Below are positions 8,521 through 17,864 of a DNA stretch of 18,281 nt, in pieces. The DNA comes from Entrophospora sp. SA101 (taxonomy: Eukaryota; Glomeromycota; Glomeromycetes; Entrophosporales; Entrophosporaceae). The stretch covers positions 1 to 18,281 of the forward strand of contig CAUDNR010000364.1 in the NCBI GenBank assembly GCA_958430865.1, in the 5' to 3' direction. Under the pieces are notes generated by a model that ran no database searches, had not been told where the DNA came from, and saw only the letters and a program-made list of their open reading frames with translations. Made by a program: the position numbers and the translations under genes. Position 1 is the first letter of the stretch, and each line of letters starts with the position of its first letter.

Positions 8521-9331
8521 ATGTATTATCATAAACAAACACCCACCCTTTTTCTAATTATTTCCATGCAAGTTGGTGATTATTTTAATTATTTTATTTA
8601 TTTTACTGATCTTATTCATCTTTTTTTTATTAATAAAAAAACAATTTTAAAGGAATTTTTAATATTGTTTTGTGGAGTAAAGAAATGTGTCACTTGTTCC
8701 CTCTCTTTTTCCCAATTAAAAAAATAAGAAGACTTGTTTAACAAATGCATGTGCCTTTATGAACCAATCATATCTTATTTACCTTAATCGGATTGGTTTT
8801 GAAAACTTGTTAGTATAACAATAATATCGTCATCGTCATTATCAATCAAATCATCGTCCTTATCAAAACTAACGTAATCTTTGTACAATGCAAATGTCAT
8901 GTGAAATTCCGTTTTCTCCCATAGTATTCCAAGCTGAATAATTAATTCTCTCTTTGATTCATTATTTCATCAAATATAAATTATTAATAATATAATATTT
9001 TATGGTATGAAATAATTAATGTCTTTTGTCTTCTGTGCATCACTTTGAGCATCCTATATTACCGCCGCATAAAATATGGGTCAAGTCTATAGATGATGAC
9101 TTGTAATAATTTGTAAATTTGATGTTACGTGGAAAAAATTTTGATGTCCCTTGTGTCAGCTAATTTAGAAATTATTACATTTTAAAAATTATATATGGAC
9201 TGACGATCGACTGCCATTATTATCTTCCATTCTTATATTGTTACCGTTAAATTGAATCATATGAAGGTAATTCATCCACCATAAAGAATCTCTTATATGT
9301 TCATTATTATAATTATTACTGTCATTGTTTA
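8521..9331. other. No gene recognised
   Basis: AT-rich. The plus frame 8521-8727 is phenylalanine/leucine/isoleucine-rich low complexity and is rejected. On the minus strand around 8870-8790 a short acidic stretch (DDDLIDNDDDD) is readable but is surrounded by stops. No RNA gene was recognised. Confidence 0.5.
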
Positions 9332-9799
9332 ATGAAAGTAGAATTTATCAACATTCGCATTCATGATTCAATTGAGGATATTGACTCTTCTAATTATCGT
9401 TTACCGCTAACTATTCAAAAATTATTTATTAAGATCAGTATATATATATAATAAAAAATAAACTTGCACGTAATTTAATTAATTCGGAAAGTGTTAAAAT
9501 CTGAAATAGTGGAAGGTAAATCTACAGAAAATAATTCAAAATTCTTTATCTATTTTCAATGGTAAAGGGTAAGGTATAAGTAAACTTACTGGATGTAATG
9601 ATTCCACCCTTCTTTAATTCTTCATATAGCCTTGTTATCTGATCGTGCATCAGCACACAAACTTTTAGCTTATCATCATGGTACTTTACCGGTATTAACA
9701 GTAAATTTACTATGTTCTATCACCAGAACTTCTATATTATGAGTTACAGTAATACCAGAGGATAATGCAAGCATTTTACAAGTTTTATTAGCCCCCTAA
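9332..9799 (+). pseudogene. Decayed unidentified multi-exon gene
   Basis: Two stretches have protein-like composition. An ATG at 9332 opens 39 codons to TAA 9449-9451 and reads VEFINIRIHDSIEDIDSSNY then RLPLTIQKLFIK. A second frame, about 9620-9799, reads ALLSDRASAHKLLAYHHGTL, PVLTVNLLCSITRTSIL, then TGA (9740-9742), then in the same frame VTVIPEDNASILQVLLAP. The TGA could derive from CGA by one C-to-T change. An acceptor-like TTCATATAG precedes the second block at 9629. I could not identify the protein; whether the two blocks belong to one gene is unproven. Confidence 0.35.
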
Positions 9800-10046
9800 A
9801 AGATAATTGCAATAAATACCAACCATTTTATCAAATATATTAATAAAAGCTCTATAATTGTTGAACAAAGGTCCACACAAAATAGGTCCAATGTGTGATT
9901 CTGAAAAATCATGTCGAAAATACAACTCGTTGATGAAAAAGTATTTTTATTGATAAATTAATATAAACAATAATTTTAATGAATAAAATATGTATTAGAT
10001 AACAGTCGCAGGACATTGCAGATCTACAGGAGGTCAAGTGTCAACT

Positions 10047-10241
10047 CGTATATGGGACATACTGCAACAAAAACCAAACAAAGTGAACATTGGTATTACC
10101 AAGGATTTCAGGGATCAAAATTTAGTTATTATTATTATCATCACAATTTAGTTTTATAATGTCACATTTGTTATGAAACTCATTTACATCAGATCTACTA
10201 TGGAGCCCAAGAATTACAAGTATTTTGAAGAAAAGGCGAAA
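10047..10241 (+). repeat. Dispersed repeat family R1, copy B
   Basis: Matches copies A (925-1205) and C (14315-14740). It shares AGGGATCAAAATTTAGT and TTTTATAATGTCACATTTGT with copy C, but has lost the GACAAAAATAGTTAAT piece and about 12 bases after CAAGAATTA. Upstream of and into the repeat (about 10014-10140) one frame stays open and reads GGQVSTRIWDILQQKPNKVN then IGITKDFRDQNLV. One extra A in its CAACAAAAACC run, compared with copies A and C, determines that frame, so its coding status is doubtful. Confidence 0.75.
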
Positions 10242-10356
10242 AAATTGACCAAAATGGATAATTTTACTAGCATTCACTTATAGTCAAAGCCACACTTGAT
10301 TCCATGTCAGATATATAATTTGTTTTTCCACCAGGGCTGGCCGTGTAACCTAAGTG

Positions 10357-10364
10357 GGTATTTG
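10357..10364 (+). repeat. Left target-site duplication of the hAT element
   Basis: GGTATTTG here is repeated exactly at 13681-13688, directly outside the two CAGTGAG ends. An 8-bp duplication is the hallmark of hAT integration. One extra A (10365) lies between this copy and the left CAGTGAG, a minor untidiness. Confidence 0.8.
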
Positions 10365-10477
10365 ACAGTGAGTAAAATTCAATGGTGACACAATCTACAT
10401 GCGCACATTCCATAATCGGAAAAAATTTTTATTTTATAAAATATACAGCAGTTTTTTCGTAATAAAAAAAATAAATA

Positions 10478-10850
10478 AAAAATGACATTTTGTAGCTTAG
10501 GTTCTTACAATTATGCTTAAAGTTTTTTGTAATATCTAGAACTTTTTTAATTTAAAAAATTAATAATAACAAAAATTTGCTGATTACAATTTGAATCATG
10601 TTTTTAATTTTTTAATTGTTAATTTTTCCATATGTTTTGAATCATGGAATTTTTACATATTTAATATACAAAGTCATAGTTTTCATTTGGTATAATTTAA
10701 TAAATTTTTATCATGTGAAATTTTGATAATTTAGATAATACTGTAACTTTTACAAATTTAATCAAATTTTGCATTTTTAGTTCTAGATATTACAAAAAAC
10801 ATTAAATCATATGCACAATTGTAAGAACCTAAGCTATTGAATAATGTAAA
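10478..10850. repeat. Long inverted repeat (fold-back) inside the 3' part of the hAT element
   Basis: TAGCTTAGGTTCTTACAATT (from 10493) through GTTTTTTGTAATATCTAGAA (to about 10541) is mirrored by the complement of 10779-10836: TTCTAGATATTACAAAAAAC ... AATTGTAAGAACCTAAGCTA. Arms are about 50-58 bp and nearly identical apart from a few bases and a small indel, with weaker similarity extending both ways, separated by about 235 bp of AT-rich sequence. It resembles a MITE nested in the transposon, or a secondary-structure element downstream of the transposase stop. Confidence 0.75.
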
Positions 10851-10930
10851 TTTCATATAAAGTTAATATGTAACATTTTAATATTTTTCAAAAACTGCAT
10901 ACTTTCTTCCAGGTACTGTAATAATTTTCT

Positions 10931-13217
10931 TTAACATTCATGGTTGCTCCTTCTGATTTTTTTGCCTTCCCAATGCTTATATGCTTTTTCAAAATCAAAA
11001 TCTTCTATTTCTGGTCCATTTAATAATATCATTAAATGATTACTCAAAGTATCAATACTCATTTTATTTCTCATATTATTTTTTATTAAATTTTGCTGGG
11101 AGAATATTCTTTCTACTTGAGCATTAGAAAGGGGTATAATCAGCGCTATTTTAAGAATGAGTGATATAGTTGGATAATTAAAAGAAAAATCTTCATCTGT
11201 ATCCAATATATGCTTCCATAATTGAATAAAATCCATTTCTTCATTATTATTTTTATAAGTCCAGAGATAATATTTTACTAAATCCCACTCTTGCTTAAGT
11301 TTTTCTTTATCAATAATTTTACTAAATTCAATTCTATTTATATATTTAGTTTCTCCATAAAAATCACCTAAAAATTCTATTTCCTGATTTCCATATAAAG
11401 CTAATTCTCTATCATCACTTGGAAGCTCTTTTGGATCAAGAATGCTGAAAGAGCCATATAATTCAGATTCTGGAAATCTATTTCTAATGGCATTAATAAT
11501 TGCAATTGAATATTCTGGAACAAATTGTGGAATAAAATTATTATGTTCATCTAAATATTTTTTAAATATTGCGCCATAATTTGGTGGAATTTCTTCAGAT
11601 CCTATAAATTCTGTTTGGATTGCTTTAAGTGTAGTATCAAGTTGTGATTTAAAATGTGATAATGATAAATGTTCCAATTGGAATATATTTATTAATTTTT
11701 TTAGAATATTTGTTAAATCAGCAAGATACTTTGTTGCTGAAATAAAAGTTTGATCCATTTGCTCATATAAAACTTCAGCATGTTTATCTCCTTCTTGGAT
11801 ATTCTCATTTAGAGCAGATAATACAGAGTCCATGATTTGATGCAAATTACCCACAGAATTTGAAAATGATAACCACCTAGTAGCACATATATTTAATATT
11901 ACAAGTGATGGTTCTTCATTAATTTCCTAGTAATGATAAAAATTATTAATAAAAAAAATCAAATTAAAATAATTATAATGATAATTAATTACCTGCATTA
12001 ACTTTAAAATTTGTTGTCGTTTATGAGATTTTGAAAAATAACCATACAAATTTTTCAAAATTTTCTCATACTTTTCAAAATATATGACATCTTCTGAAGC
12101 ATCTTTCCCAGCTAGATGAAGTCTATGTGATATACAATGATTTGAAGACATGAATGGATTGATTCCTTTGAATCTTGCTGCAACACCACTTATGTGACCT
12201 AAAGGTTAAAACATCTATTAGCTAAAATAAAACATTAGTCCATCGACATTAATTAAGTATTAATTTCATACCAGTCATATTTGAAGCTCCATCACTTCCA
12301 AAATGAATTATTTGATGATAGGATATCTCATTTGAAATACAAAATGATATGATTTGGTTATAAATATTTTCTCCAACAGTTGAGTCTAGATTAATCAAGC
12401 CCAAATACCTCATAATTGGCATATTATTAGCAATACATTTTCCCACAATTGCTAAATATTTATCATCACCAACACTATTAGCTTCATCAATCATTACACT
12501 CCAATAAGGTGAAGAATTCAACTCATCAAAAAGTGAATTTTTTATTACAGAGGCTATACTATCTAAAAAATCAAATCCAGCTATAGAATTTTTATAACTT
12601 CCATATTTTGATTTAGATTTTGATGGTTTTTCTAATGAAGCAGGTTTTAAAGTAGAAATTTTATTGCTAATGTTGTTTTCAGTTTGTAAAGACATTAAAT
12701 TACACAAATCAGGGTAAATTTTTTTTAATGAAATATTATGTTTTGAACAAAAATAAATATTTCTCATTAATGAAATAATTGACAATTTTTCTCCATTTGA
12801 TTGTTCTGTATCTGAAACAAGTAATATTGATTCTGATTTTTTATGCTCATTGGTGTTTGAATGTGCTTTGATTTTATCTAACCTAAAAAATTTTGTACCT
12901 TTTGAAAAATTTGACATTCCATTTCTATTTCTACAAAGTTTACAAAAAATTAATGTTTCTTGATTAATTTCTTCAGATTCCAACCATGTATATCTATTGA
13001 ACCAATCTTTATTGATATTTTTTCTATAATGTGAACTTTCTTTTGTTTGTTGTAGTTCTCCAATTTCACCACTATTATTTAATTCATCATCTGATGATTC
13101 AATAAGTTCTATTGTTTGAATTGAAATATTAAATTCTTTTTCAGGCATTTTATTTTTTTTAGAATTGGAATTTTCTTTTTCAGACCAAGATCTTTTTGGG
13201 TTATATTGATTTGACAT
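10931..13217 (-). CDS. hAT transposase, 715 residues, three exons
   Basis: It catalyses cut-and-paste transposition of the surrounding element. Exons on the minus strand: 13217-12272, 12198-11993, 11926-10931; phases match and give 2148 nt with no internal stop. Domains in order: a charged N-terminus; a BED/TTF-like zinc finger with C92, C95, H119, H125 (FCKLC ... KAHSNTNEH); an RNase-H-like core with candidate catalytic Asp at D244 (WSVMIDEANSV) and D309 (HFGSDGASNMTG); a C337-x2-H340 motif (NHCISHRLHLAG); the T-R-W-L-S motif at about 400-404 (CATRWLSFSNS); and the C-terminal dimerisation region with candidate catalytic E656 in NAQVERIFSQQNLIKNNMRN. The finger and core are closest in style to the ZNF862/KIAA1586-like hAT branch (inference). 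The CDS lies within TIRs that have a target duplication, so it may be active. The exon joins are my reading. Confidence 0.93.
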
Positions 13218-13680
13218 TTTTAAATGAATTAATTATTAAAAAATTTTTTATTTTTTTTTTAATTTTTTTGAAATTGATAAAAATTGAGGCAAAAATTACA
13301 ATGATTTATAATTATTCAAATTATGCAAAGCAAAATTAAGAATGAATCAAGACAATATTAAAATTACAAAATGAAGATAGTATATATAGTTAAAGAAACA
13401 TGGTTAGTTAAGTTTCAAAATATCCAATTCCAAACAATATTAAGTTATATTTTCTTGGATAATATTAAGAGTTATTTGACAAAATGTAAATAGTAATAAA
13501 ATAATGTTAAGGGGAGAAATTGTTTCAAAGCTAAGGTAGGGATTTTGTTTCAGCCGTGATTTGATATTTTTAATTTTTAATTACACAGATTTTTGGATTT
13601 TTTTCTGCACAAATTTTTAGTCACATAAATGCCGTGTAACGTGATACCCGCCCATTCCGCCCGCTCAATTTTTCTCACTG

Positions 13681-13688
13681 GGTATTTG
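13681..13688 (+). repeat. Right target-site duplication of the hAT element
   Basis: GGTATTTG repeats 10357-10364. Just beyond, TGACTAAA (13696-13703) and TTTAGTCA (13708-13715) form a perfect small palindrome around ACTA, so the element landed beside a potential hairpin. Confidence 0.8.
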
Positions 13689-14314
13689 GCTAAACTGACT
13701 AAAACTATTTAGTCAAGAAAATTATTACCAAATTAGGACTTTTAACTTCTATACTTCAATTTTTATAATATTATTCATTTTTTAATAATAATCTTTAAGA
13801 AAAATTTCCTTGCAAATTTGATATATTTTATCAATAAAATAACCATAAATGATTGAGTGAGAAGGAAAAAAAAGCATTAACATGATAAAAATAAAGTTAA
13901 AAAGCAATATTGATGGGGTTTTTTAATAAATTACATATAATTGGGATTTAATAATTTTGGTGATGAAAAAATTTTTTGTTTGTCAGCTCAGTTGAAGTCT
14001 TACCTAACAGTTCATGATAAATTTTTGTGTTTTTTTGTGAATGAGACTTATGAACTAGAAAGATTTTAATTAGTAAAGAAAAAAATATAGTGAAAAACAA
14101 AAAATTCAGGAAACTAACTTTTCATGAAAGAAATTTATACTGTGTATAGCCTCTATACATTTTGGAAATGCTTCAACAGTTCATAGAATAATTATTCCTG
14201 TTAATCCAAGTATACATATAACTTCTTCAAACATATATGATACTTGCACCCAATTTTAATGTAAGTTCTAAAAGGAGAAAATATTATGACATTAACAATG
14301 TTTATAAACATTCA
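13689..14314. other. No gene recognised
   Basis: AT-rich sequence with stops in all frames, on both strands, and no motif. It follows the hAT insertion and precedes R1 copy C. If the CAGGGCTGGCC word at 10332 is the end of an older element, its rest should lie here, but no matching opposite end was seen. Confidence 0.5.
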
Positions 14315-14740
14315 TATTTGGGGCATGCTGCAACAAAACCAGACAAAGTGAACATTGATATTACCAAGGGTTTCAGGGATCAAAATTTAGTCATTCCATC
14401 ACAATTGTAATGTGATCAGTTTTATAATGTCACATTTGTTAAGTGATATATAGGCTTATCTTAGACAAAAATAGTTAATATGAAATTAATTTACATCAGA
14501 TCTACTATGGAACCCAAGAATTATAGCACCATTAGAAGTATTCTGAAGAAAGAACAAGGTGAAAAAATTGCTCCTTACATTTTCAAAATAAATGATACTC
14601 AGACACTGGAAACTTATCTAAAAAAAGAAAGGATTATTTATGAAATTTACCAAGAAGAAAGAAAAATCATAACCAGTAAAAGAACTTTGTCACAAAATCA
14701 TGAAGAATTTAGAAAGAAAAGAAAATTGGAAGGGAAATAA
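14315..14740 (+). repeat. Dispersed repeat family R1, copy C (longest)
   Basis: It contains every block that is split between copies A and B: GCAACAAAACCAGACAAAG, AGGGATCAAAATTTAGT, TTTTATAATGTCACATTTGT, GACAAAAATAGTTAATATGAA, then the ATG-initiated frame. It is therefore the best template for defining the family in this window. Neither terminal inverted repeats nor a poly-A tail is evident. Confidence 0.8.
14480..14740 (+). CDS. Hypothetical small basic protein within repeat R1
   Basis: The frame encodes 86 residues starting MKLIYIRSTMEPKNYSTIRS and ending in a basic tail (EEFRKKRKLEGK), with a central ERIIYEIYQEERKI segment that could be helical. The same start is present in copies A and B but is broken by a one-base insertion and by a small deletion respectively. 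The intact frame in the longest copy suggests the repeat once carried coding sequence. The family is not recognised, and the ORF may be the tail of a spliced gene rather than complete. No ribosomal or splice signal settles the start. Confidence 0.35.
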   Translation: MKLIYIRSTMEPKNYSTIRSILKKEQGEKIAPYIFKINDTQTLETYLKKERIIYEIYQEERKIITSKRTLSQNHEEFRKKRKLEGK

Positions 14741-15222
14741 TTTGCTACCTAAATGTTCAGGTAACCACTACAGATTGAGAAGCTTTAATGTGAAATGTTT
14801 ATTACCATTGCTATTATTGTAATGGCGTAATAAATGTGATTTTTTAACATAAAAGCTGTACCTATGACTTTTTTGGAGTACTGCAATACACAATGGTGTA
14901 AATTTTTAAAATTCGCAAATTTGCTTTATTTAATCATTAAAAAATTATTACATTGATTCTTTTTCTTTTCTTTTCTTTTTTTTTTTTTTATACTAATTAT
15001 TTATTCTATTTTTTTATTCATATTATATATCACAAGTAATCTAACATAAAATATGTTTCGTTTCGATATAAAAAGATCAGTTCTTTAGACTATACTTATA
15101 TATATATATATATATATTTGACATTATATTTTTTGTGAATGGTAGTGATTATATATATCACAAATAATATTTGTTTAAAAGTCTAAGTAGAGTGTGATCA
15201 TACAGAGATCTAACTAAAATTT
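14741..15222. other. No gene; convergent 3' flanks with simple repeats
   Basis: Between R1 copy C and the stop of the minus-strand nine-exon gene. Holds a pyrimidine tract of CTTTT units and T-runs (about 14958-14990) and a (TA)n tract (about 15097-15117). Nothing coding was recognised. Confidence 0.6.
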
Positions 15223-17204
15223 TCAATCCGTTATATTCCTATTATTTGGTGATGCAAAAACGATAGAGTCATTGTCATGCCGTGTACCACGACGTTTAAA
15301 ATTTTTTCGAGATTTACGCATGGATTCCACGTGTTGTTGTAGTTTCATAACACGATGCTAAACAATAAATGTGTATTAAATTAAATTAAATAATAATAAT
15401 ATCAAGCCAGAAGAATAAGTTTTGTTACTTTAAATGTGTTCATTATATAGATAATTTCATTCAAATTTCCTAATTGTAATGGCGTATCTGGCATTGTAAA
15501 CCCGTTGAACTGATCGACAAAACAAATGCCATCTATCCAATGCATGGAATACATAAAAAATTCCTTTTCTATGCAATTGAAGTATACCTTATGATTAATA
15601 ATCATTTATAAATAAAGATTAATAAATTAGACTATTACATACTATACACTAATAAACCAAATGTTTCCAAATCTTCGAGGCCTGAACTATTTTGAGGAAA
15701 TAATTTCCTGAGGTTAAATAATGCCAATTGCATAGCTATAGATCAAAATAATTTTGTTGATAATAAAATAAAATTTAAATCAAAATAATTTTGTTAATGA
15801 TTTTCAAAATAAAATTGAAATTTTATATTTTTACCTTTTAATAATTTTTCACGATCCTCATTTAATTTTTTTTCATCTTGTTTAAATGCATTTCCAATTA
15901 CTTCACCAAATGCGATTTGAACATCTCTGTTTCCAACTTTCATAATTAAAACAGCATCGTGATACCAGCTCCCAGAATTTGTTCTACCTTTTTTTGTATT
16001 TCGGTTTAAATCTAATTGCTTTTTTCTGTCAATATTTTCTATTTCGCCTCTGGTTTGATATAAGATACATTAGTATATATAAAGAATAACCAAATGACAA
16101 TAAAGTGGCTTACGTTTTCATTCGGATTAAACAATTTATATCAAAGAATAGATCCTCCCAGATGTGATTTATAATTCAGCTCCTATATGAGTACTCAGAT
16201 GCCGTACCATCATTGAGAGGGTTAATAGGCGTCTGAAAACATGTTAAGCTATCAATTATAGATATATATGTCAGTATCGTTATTTGCGTATGCAAATTGT
16301 GATTAAAATTTGCTTACAAGGCGGTATATAATTGTTGCATCCATCTAAGAGGCCAGTCCCTCGCAAACAAATACAAATGTTGATCCGAAAACGGGCTTTG
16401 ACTAACGGTAGTTTCAACCTTATTCAAATCAATGTAATATCCTACGGTAGCATCTATAATTGCTTTATTATATTTCTCTAGAAGTAATTGCAGATTTTCC
16501 ACAAAAGAGGGAAAAGAATTCCCCATTTTTTTCTCTACCTGTGAAACAGTATTTATGTCAATATAGGAAATGAAAATCAATCATGATATAAATAAAAAAC
16601 ATACTTTTTCCCAATTTAATTCCATCATTGACCATTCTTGATCAGTATACAAAGATCTAATCGGATCAATGACATTACATTCTGGTAAAAATACAATTCT
16701 GTATCTTGCGATACTGCTATTACTACTGATAAGTCTCTCAATAACTGGATTGTTTGAATTCTGTATATGAAAAAAAGTTTTATTAAATGATGAGCAGTAA
16801 TAAAGTATAAAAAAGACAAAGATATCAAACCTCGAAAGATGACAATTCTTGAAAATATAAATTTTCTATTTCTTGATTAATATCAAAATCATCTCTATCC
16901 TTTTCCTGTACAAGTTGAACAATGGAAGAGGTCACTTCTGTTGTTAAATCTTTTCGAATTTCGTTTCCATTACTTTCGATCTGTATCATGTTCAAAAGTA
17001 AAAAATATGATATTTTTGTGCTATATATAAGTTATATTTCATACTAACGGAGACAACATCCTCATTCGATAAACATCTTTTCAGTGATTCAGATGTAATT
17101 TCTCCGAAGGACAAGAAGGTAGTTTGATCTCTGTAATCATTTTTTCTTTGATTTGGATTCGTGTTTTCTTTATCTTTTCTTCTTTTTTTATTAACGACAG
17201 ACAT
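15223..17204 (-). pseudogene. Nine-exon lineage-specific protein with PD-(D/E)XK-like region; one premature stop
   Basis: Exons (minus): 17204-17049, 16980-16831, 16760-16605, 16538-16318, 16248-16114, 16049-15835, 15735-15643, 15568-15429, 15357-15223. They sum to 1401 nt with all phases compatible (466 codons plus stop). Key blocks are WPLRWMQQLYTA, DGTASEYSYRS, then an in-frame TGA at 16176-16178 (codon 252), then IINHIWEDLFFDINCLIRMK, GSWYHDAVLIM and VQIAFGEVIGNAFKQDEKKL, then ETFGLLVY, FMYSMHWIDGICFVDQFNGF. The D304 ... E322 spacing resembles PD-(D/E)XK nuclease-like folds, with the expected lysine position occupied by I324; this is inference. Both ends carry basic, NLS-like stretches (NKKRRK; RKNFKRRGTR). 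TGA may stem from CGA. The exon 5 acceptor GATAG at 16249 was chosen over TTTTCAG because only it keeps the frame; either choice meets a stop. Confidence 0.7.
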
Positions 17205-17299
17205 TTTTATTTTTTAAAAAAAAACAAACACGTAAAACAAACTAGAGTAACGACAGGTGGCGGGCGATAACCACCACTACCATCCTTAAAAACACTTAC

Positions 17300-17361
17300 C
17301 CAGCTATTCCAGATGTAATTTTTTTGGTATTTTGATTTTTCTTTCGTTTTTGTAGTGGCAT
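17300..17361 (-). CDS. Possible upstream mini-exon (or upstream ORF)
   Basis: ATG at 17361 opens MPLQKRKKNQNTKKITSGIA and ends at a perfect donor, GG/GTAAGT, at 17299. The product is very basic, like the N-terminus of the nine-exon gene 96 bp downstream. Splicing to the acceptor CTCTAG at 17242 would be in phase with MSVVNKK but meets TAA before it, so it would act as an upstream ORF in a spliced leader rather than extend the protein. It may alternatively be a first exon joined elsewhere. Confidence 0.4.
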
Positions 17362-17410
17362 AATTTTAATATTAAAGAAGTTTGTTATTTGATCGACACG
17401 TACACACTAA

Positions 17411-17426
17411 TTATTTATCCTATTGG
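17411..17426 (-). promoter_or_regulatory. CCAAT box and TATA-like AT stretch
   Basis: On the minus strand CCAAT (17426-17422) is followed by GGATAAATAATT, about 60 bases before the ATG at 17361. This arrangement is plausible for a promoter driving the mini-exon and the nine-exon gene. In AT-rich DNA such words also occur by chance. Confidence 0.35.
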
Positions 17427-17461
17427 TTTTTTTTTTTGGTAGGACAGACGCGAATTGATTG

Positions 17462-17755
17462 ATTTTTTTTTTCTTTCTTGGAAAAACAATTTATTTTTTG
17501 ACAGAGTCCAAGGTGACAAAATTTGAATCTCCTAAAGAAGAAGTGTTAATAACTAACCAGAGGTACTTTTTTTTTATTTGAATTGATATATATATTTGTT
17601 GTCTTTATTGGTTATAATAAATATTTTAATTGGAATCAAAACGCGGAGCAGATCTTGCTGGGTAATTACAAGATTTTCATTGATAATATTTTACTTTTCG
17701 TAATCAATAATATTAATAATATTATTATATTATTATAATCACAAGAAGATATCAA
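17462..17755 (+). repeat. Dispersed repeat family R2, copy 2
   Basis: Diverged direct copy of 2470-2730 with the same order of words: CTTGGAAA, TTATTTTTTGACAGA, CTCCTAAAGAAGAAGTGTTA, AATAACTAACCAGAGGTAC, AAATATTTTAATTGGAATC and GGAGCAGATCTTGCTGG, ending in an AATATT / ATTATTATA microsatellite. In copy 2 one frame reads TESKVTKFESPKEEVLITNQ then RYFF, and a later one reads YFNWNQNAEQILLGNYKIF. Both are interrupted in copy 1, hinting at lost coding content. It lies just 5' of the minus-strand mini-exon and promoter. Confidence 0.75.
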
Positions 17756-17864
17756 GGCAGCATGACTGACTGTTACAGAAGAAACAATTCAAATATGAAA
17801 CAATTCAATATGCAATGTTTGATTATCAGAAATTGGCAGGTGTTAAGCACACATGCTGCCTTGA
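17752..17864. repeat. Perfect 13-bp inverted repeat
   Basis: TCAAGGCAGCATG (17752-17764) and CATGCTGCCTTGA (17852-17864) are exact complements, 87 bases apart. It sits exactly at the junction between repeat R2 and the GC-richer end of the window, and could be the termini of a tiny MITE or a boundary of the inserted GC-rich piece. Confidence 0.7.

Larger units (their letters stand above)
10365..13680. mobile_element. Apparently complete hAT-superfamily DNA transposon
   Basis: The left end CAGTGAGTAAAATTCA (10366-10381) and the complement of the right end, CAGTGAGAAAAATTGA (13665-13680), match at 14 of 16 positions, and CAGTG is a common hAT terminus. GGTATTTG flanks both sides. Size is about 3.3 kb with a single transposase gene on the minus strand, all three exons open. 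The two flanks joined without the element read GTGGGTATTTG-GCTAAACTG, so the empty site can be predicted. Subterminal sequence at the right end is GC-richer (CCCGCCCATTCCGCCCGC), unlike the AT-rich interior. Confidence 0.88.

Noticed and set aside
8521..8727. 68-codon plus-strand open frame
   Set aside because: Low-complexity hydrophobic noise in a gene-poor stretch.
10331..10364. CAGGGCTGGCC as the true left end of the hAT element
   Set aside because: Its GCCGTGTAAC word recurs at the right end in direct, not inverted, orientation, whereas the CAGTGAG ends are inverted and flanked by an exact 8-bp duplication.
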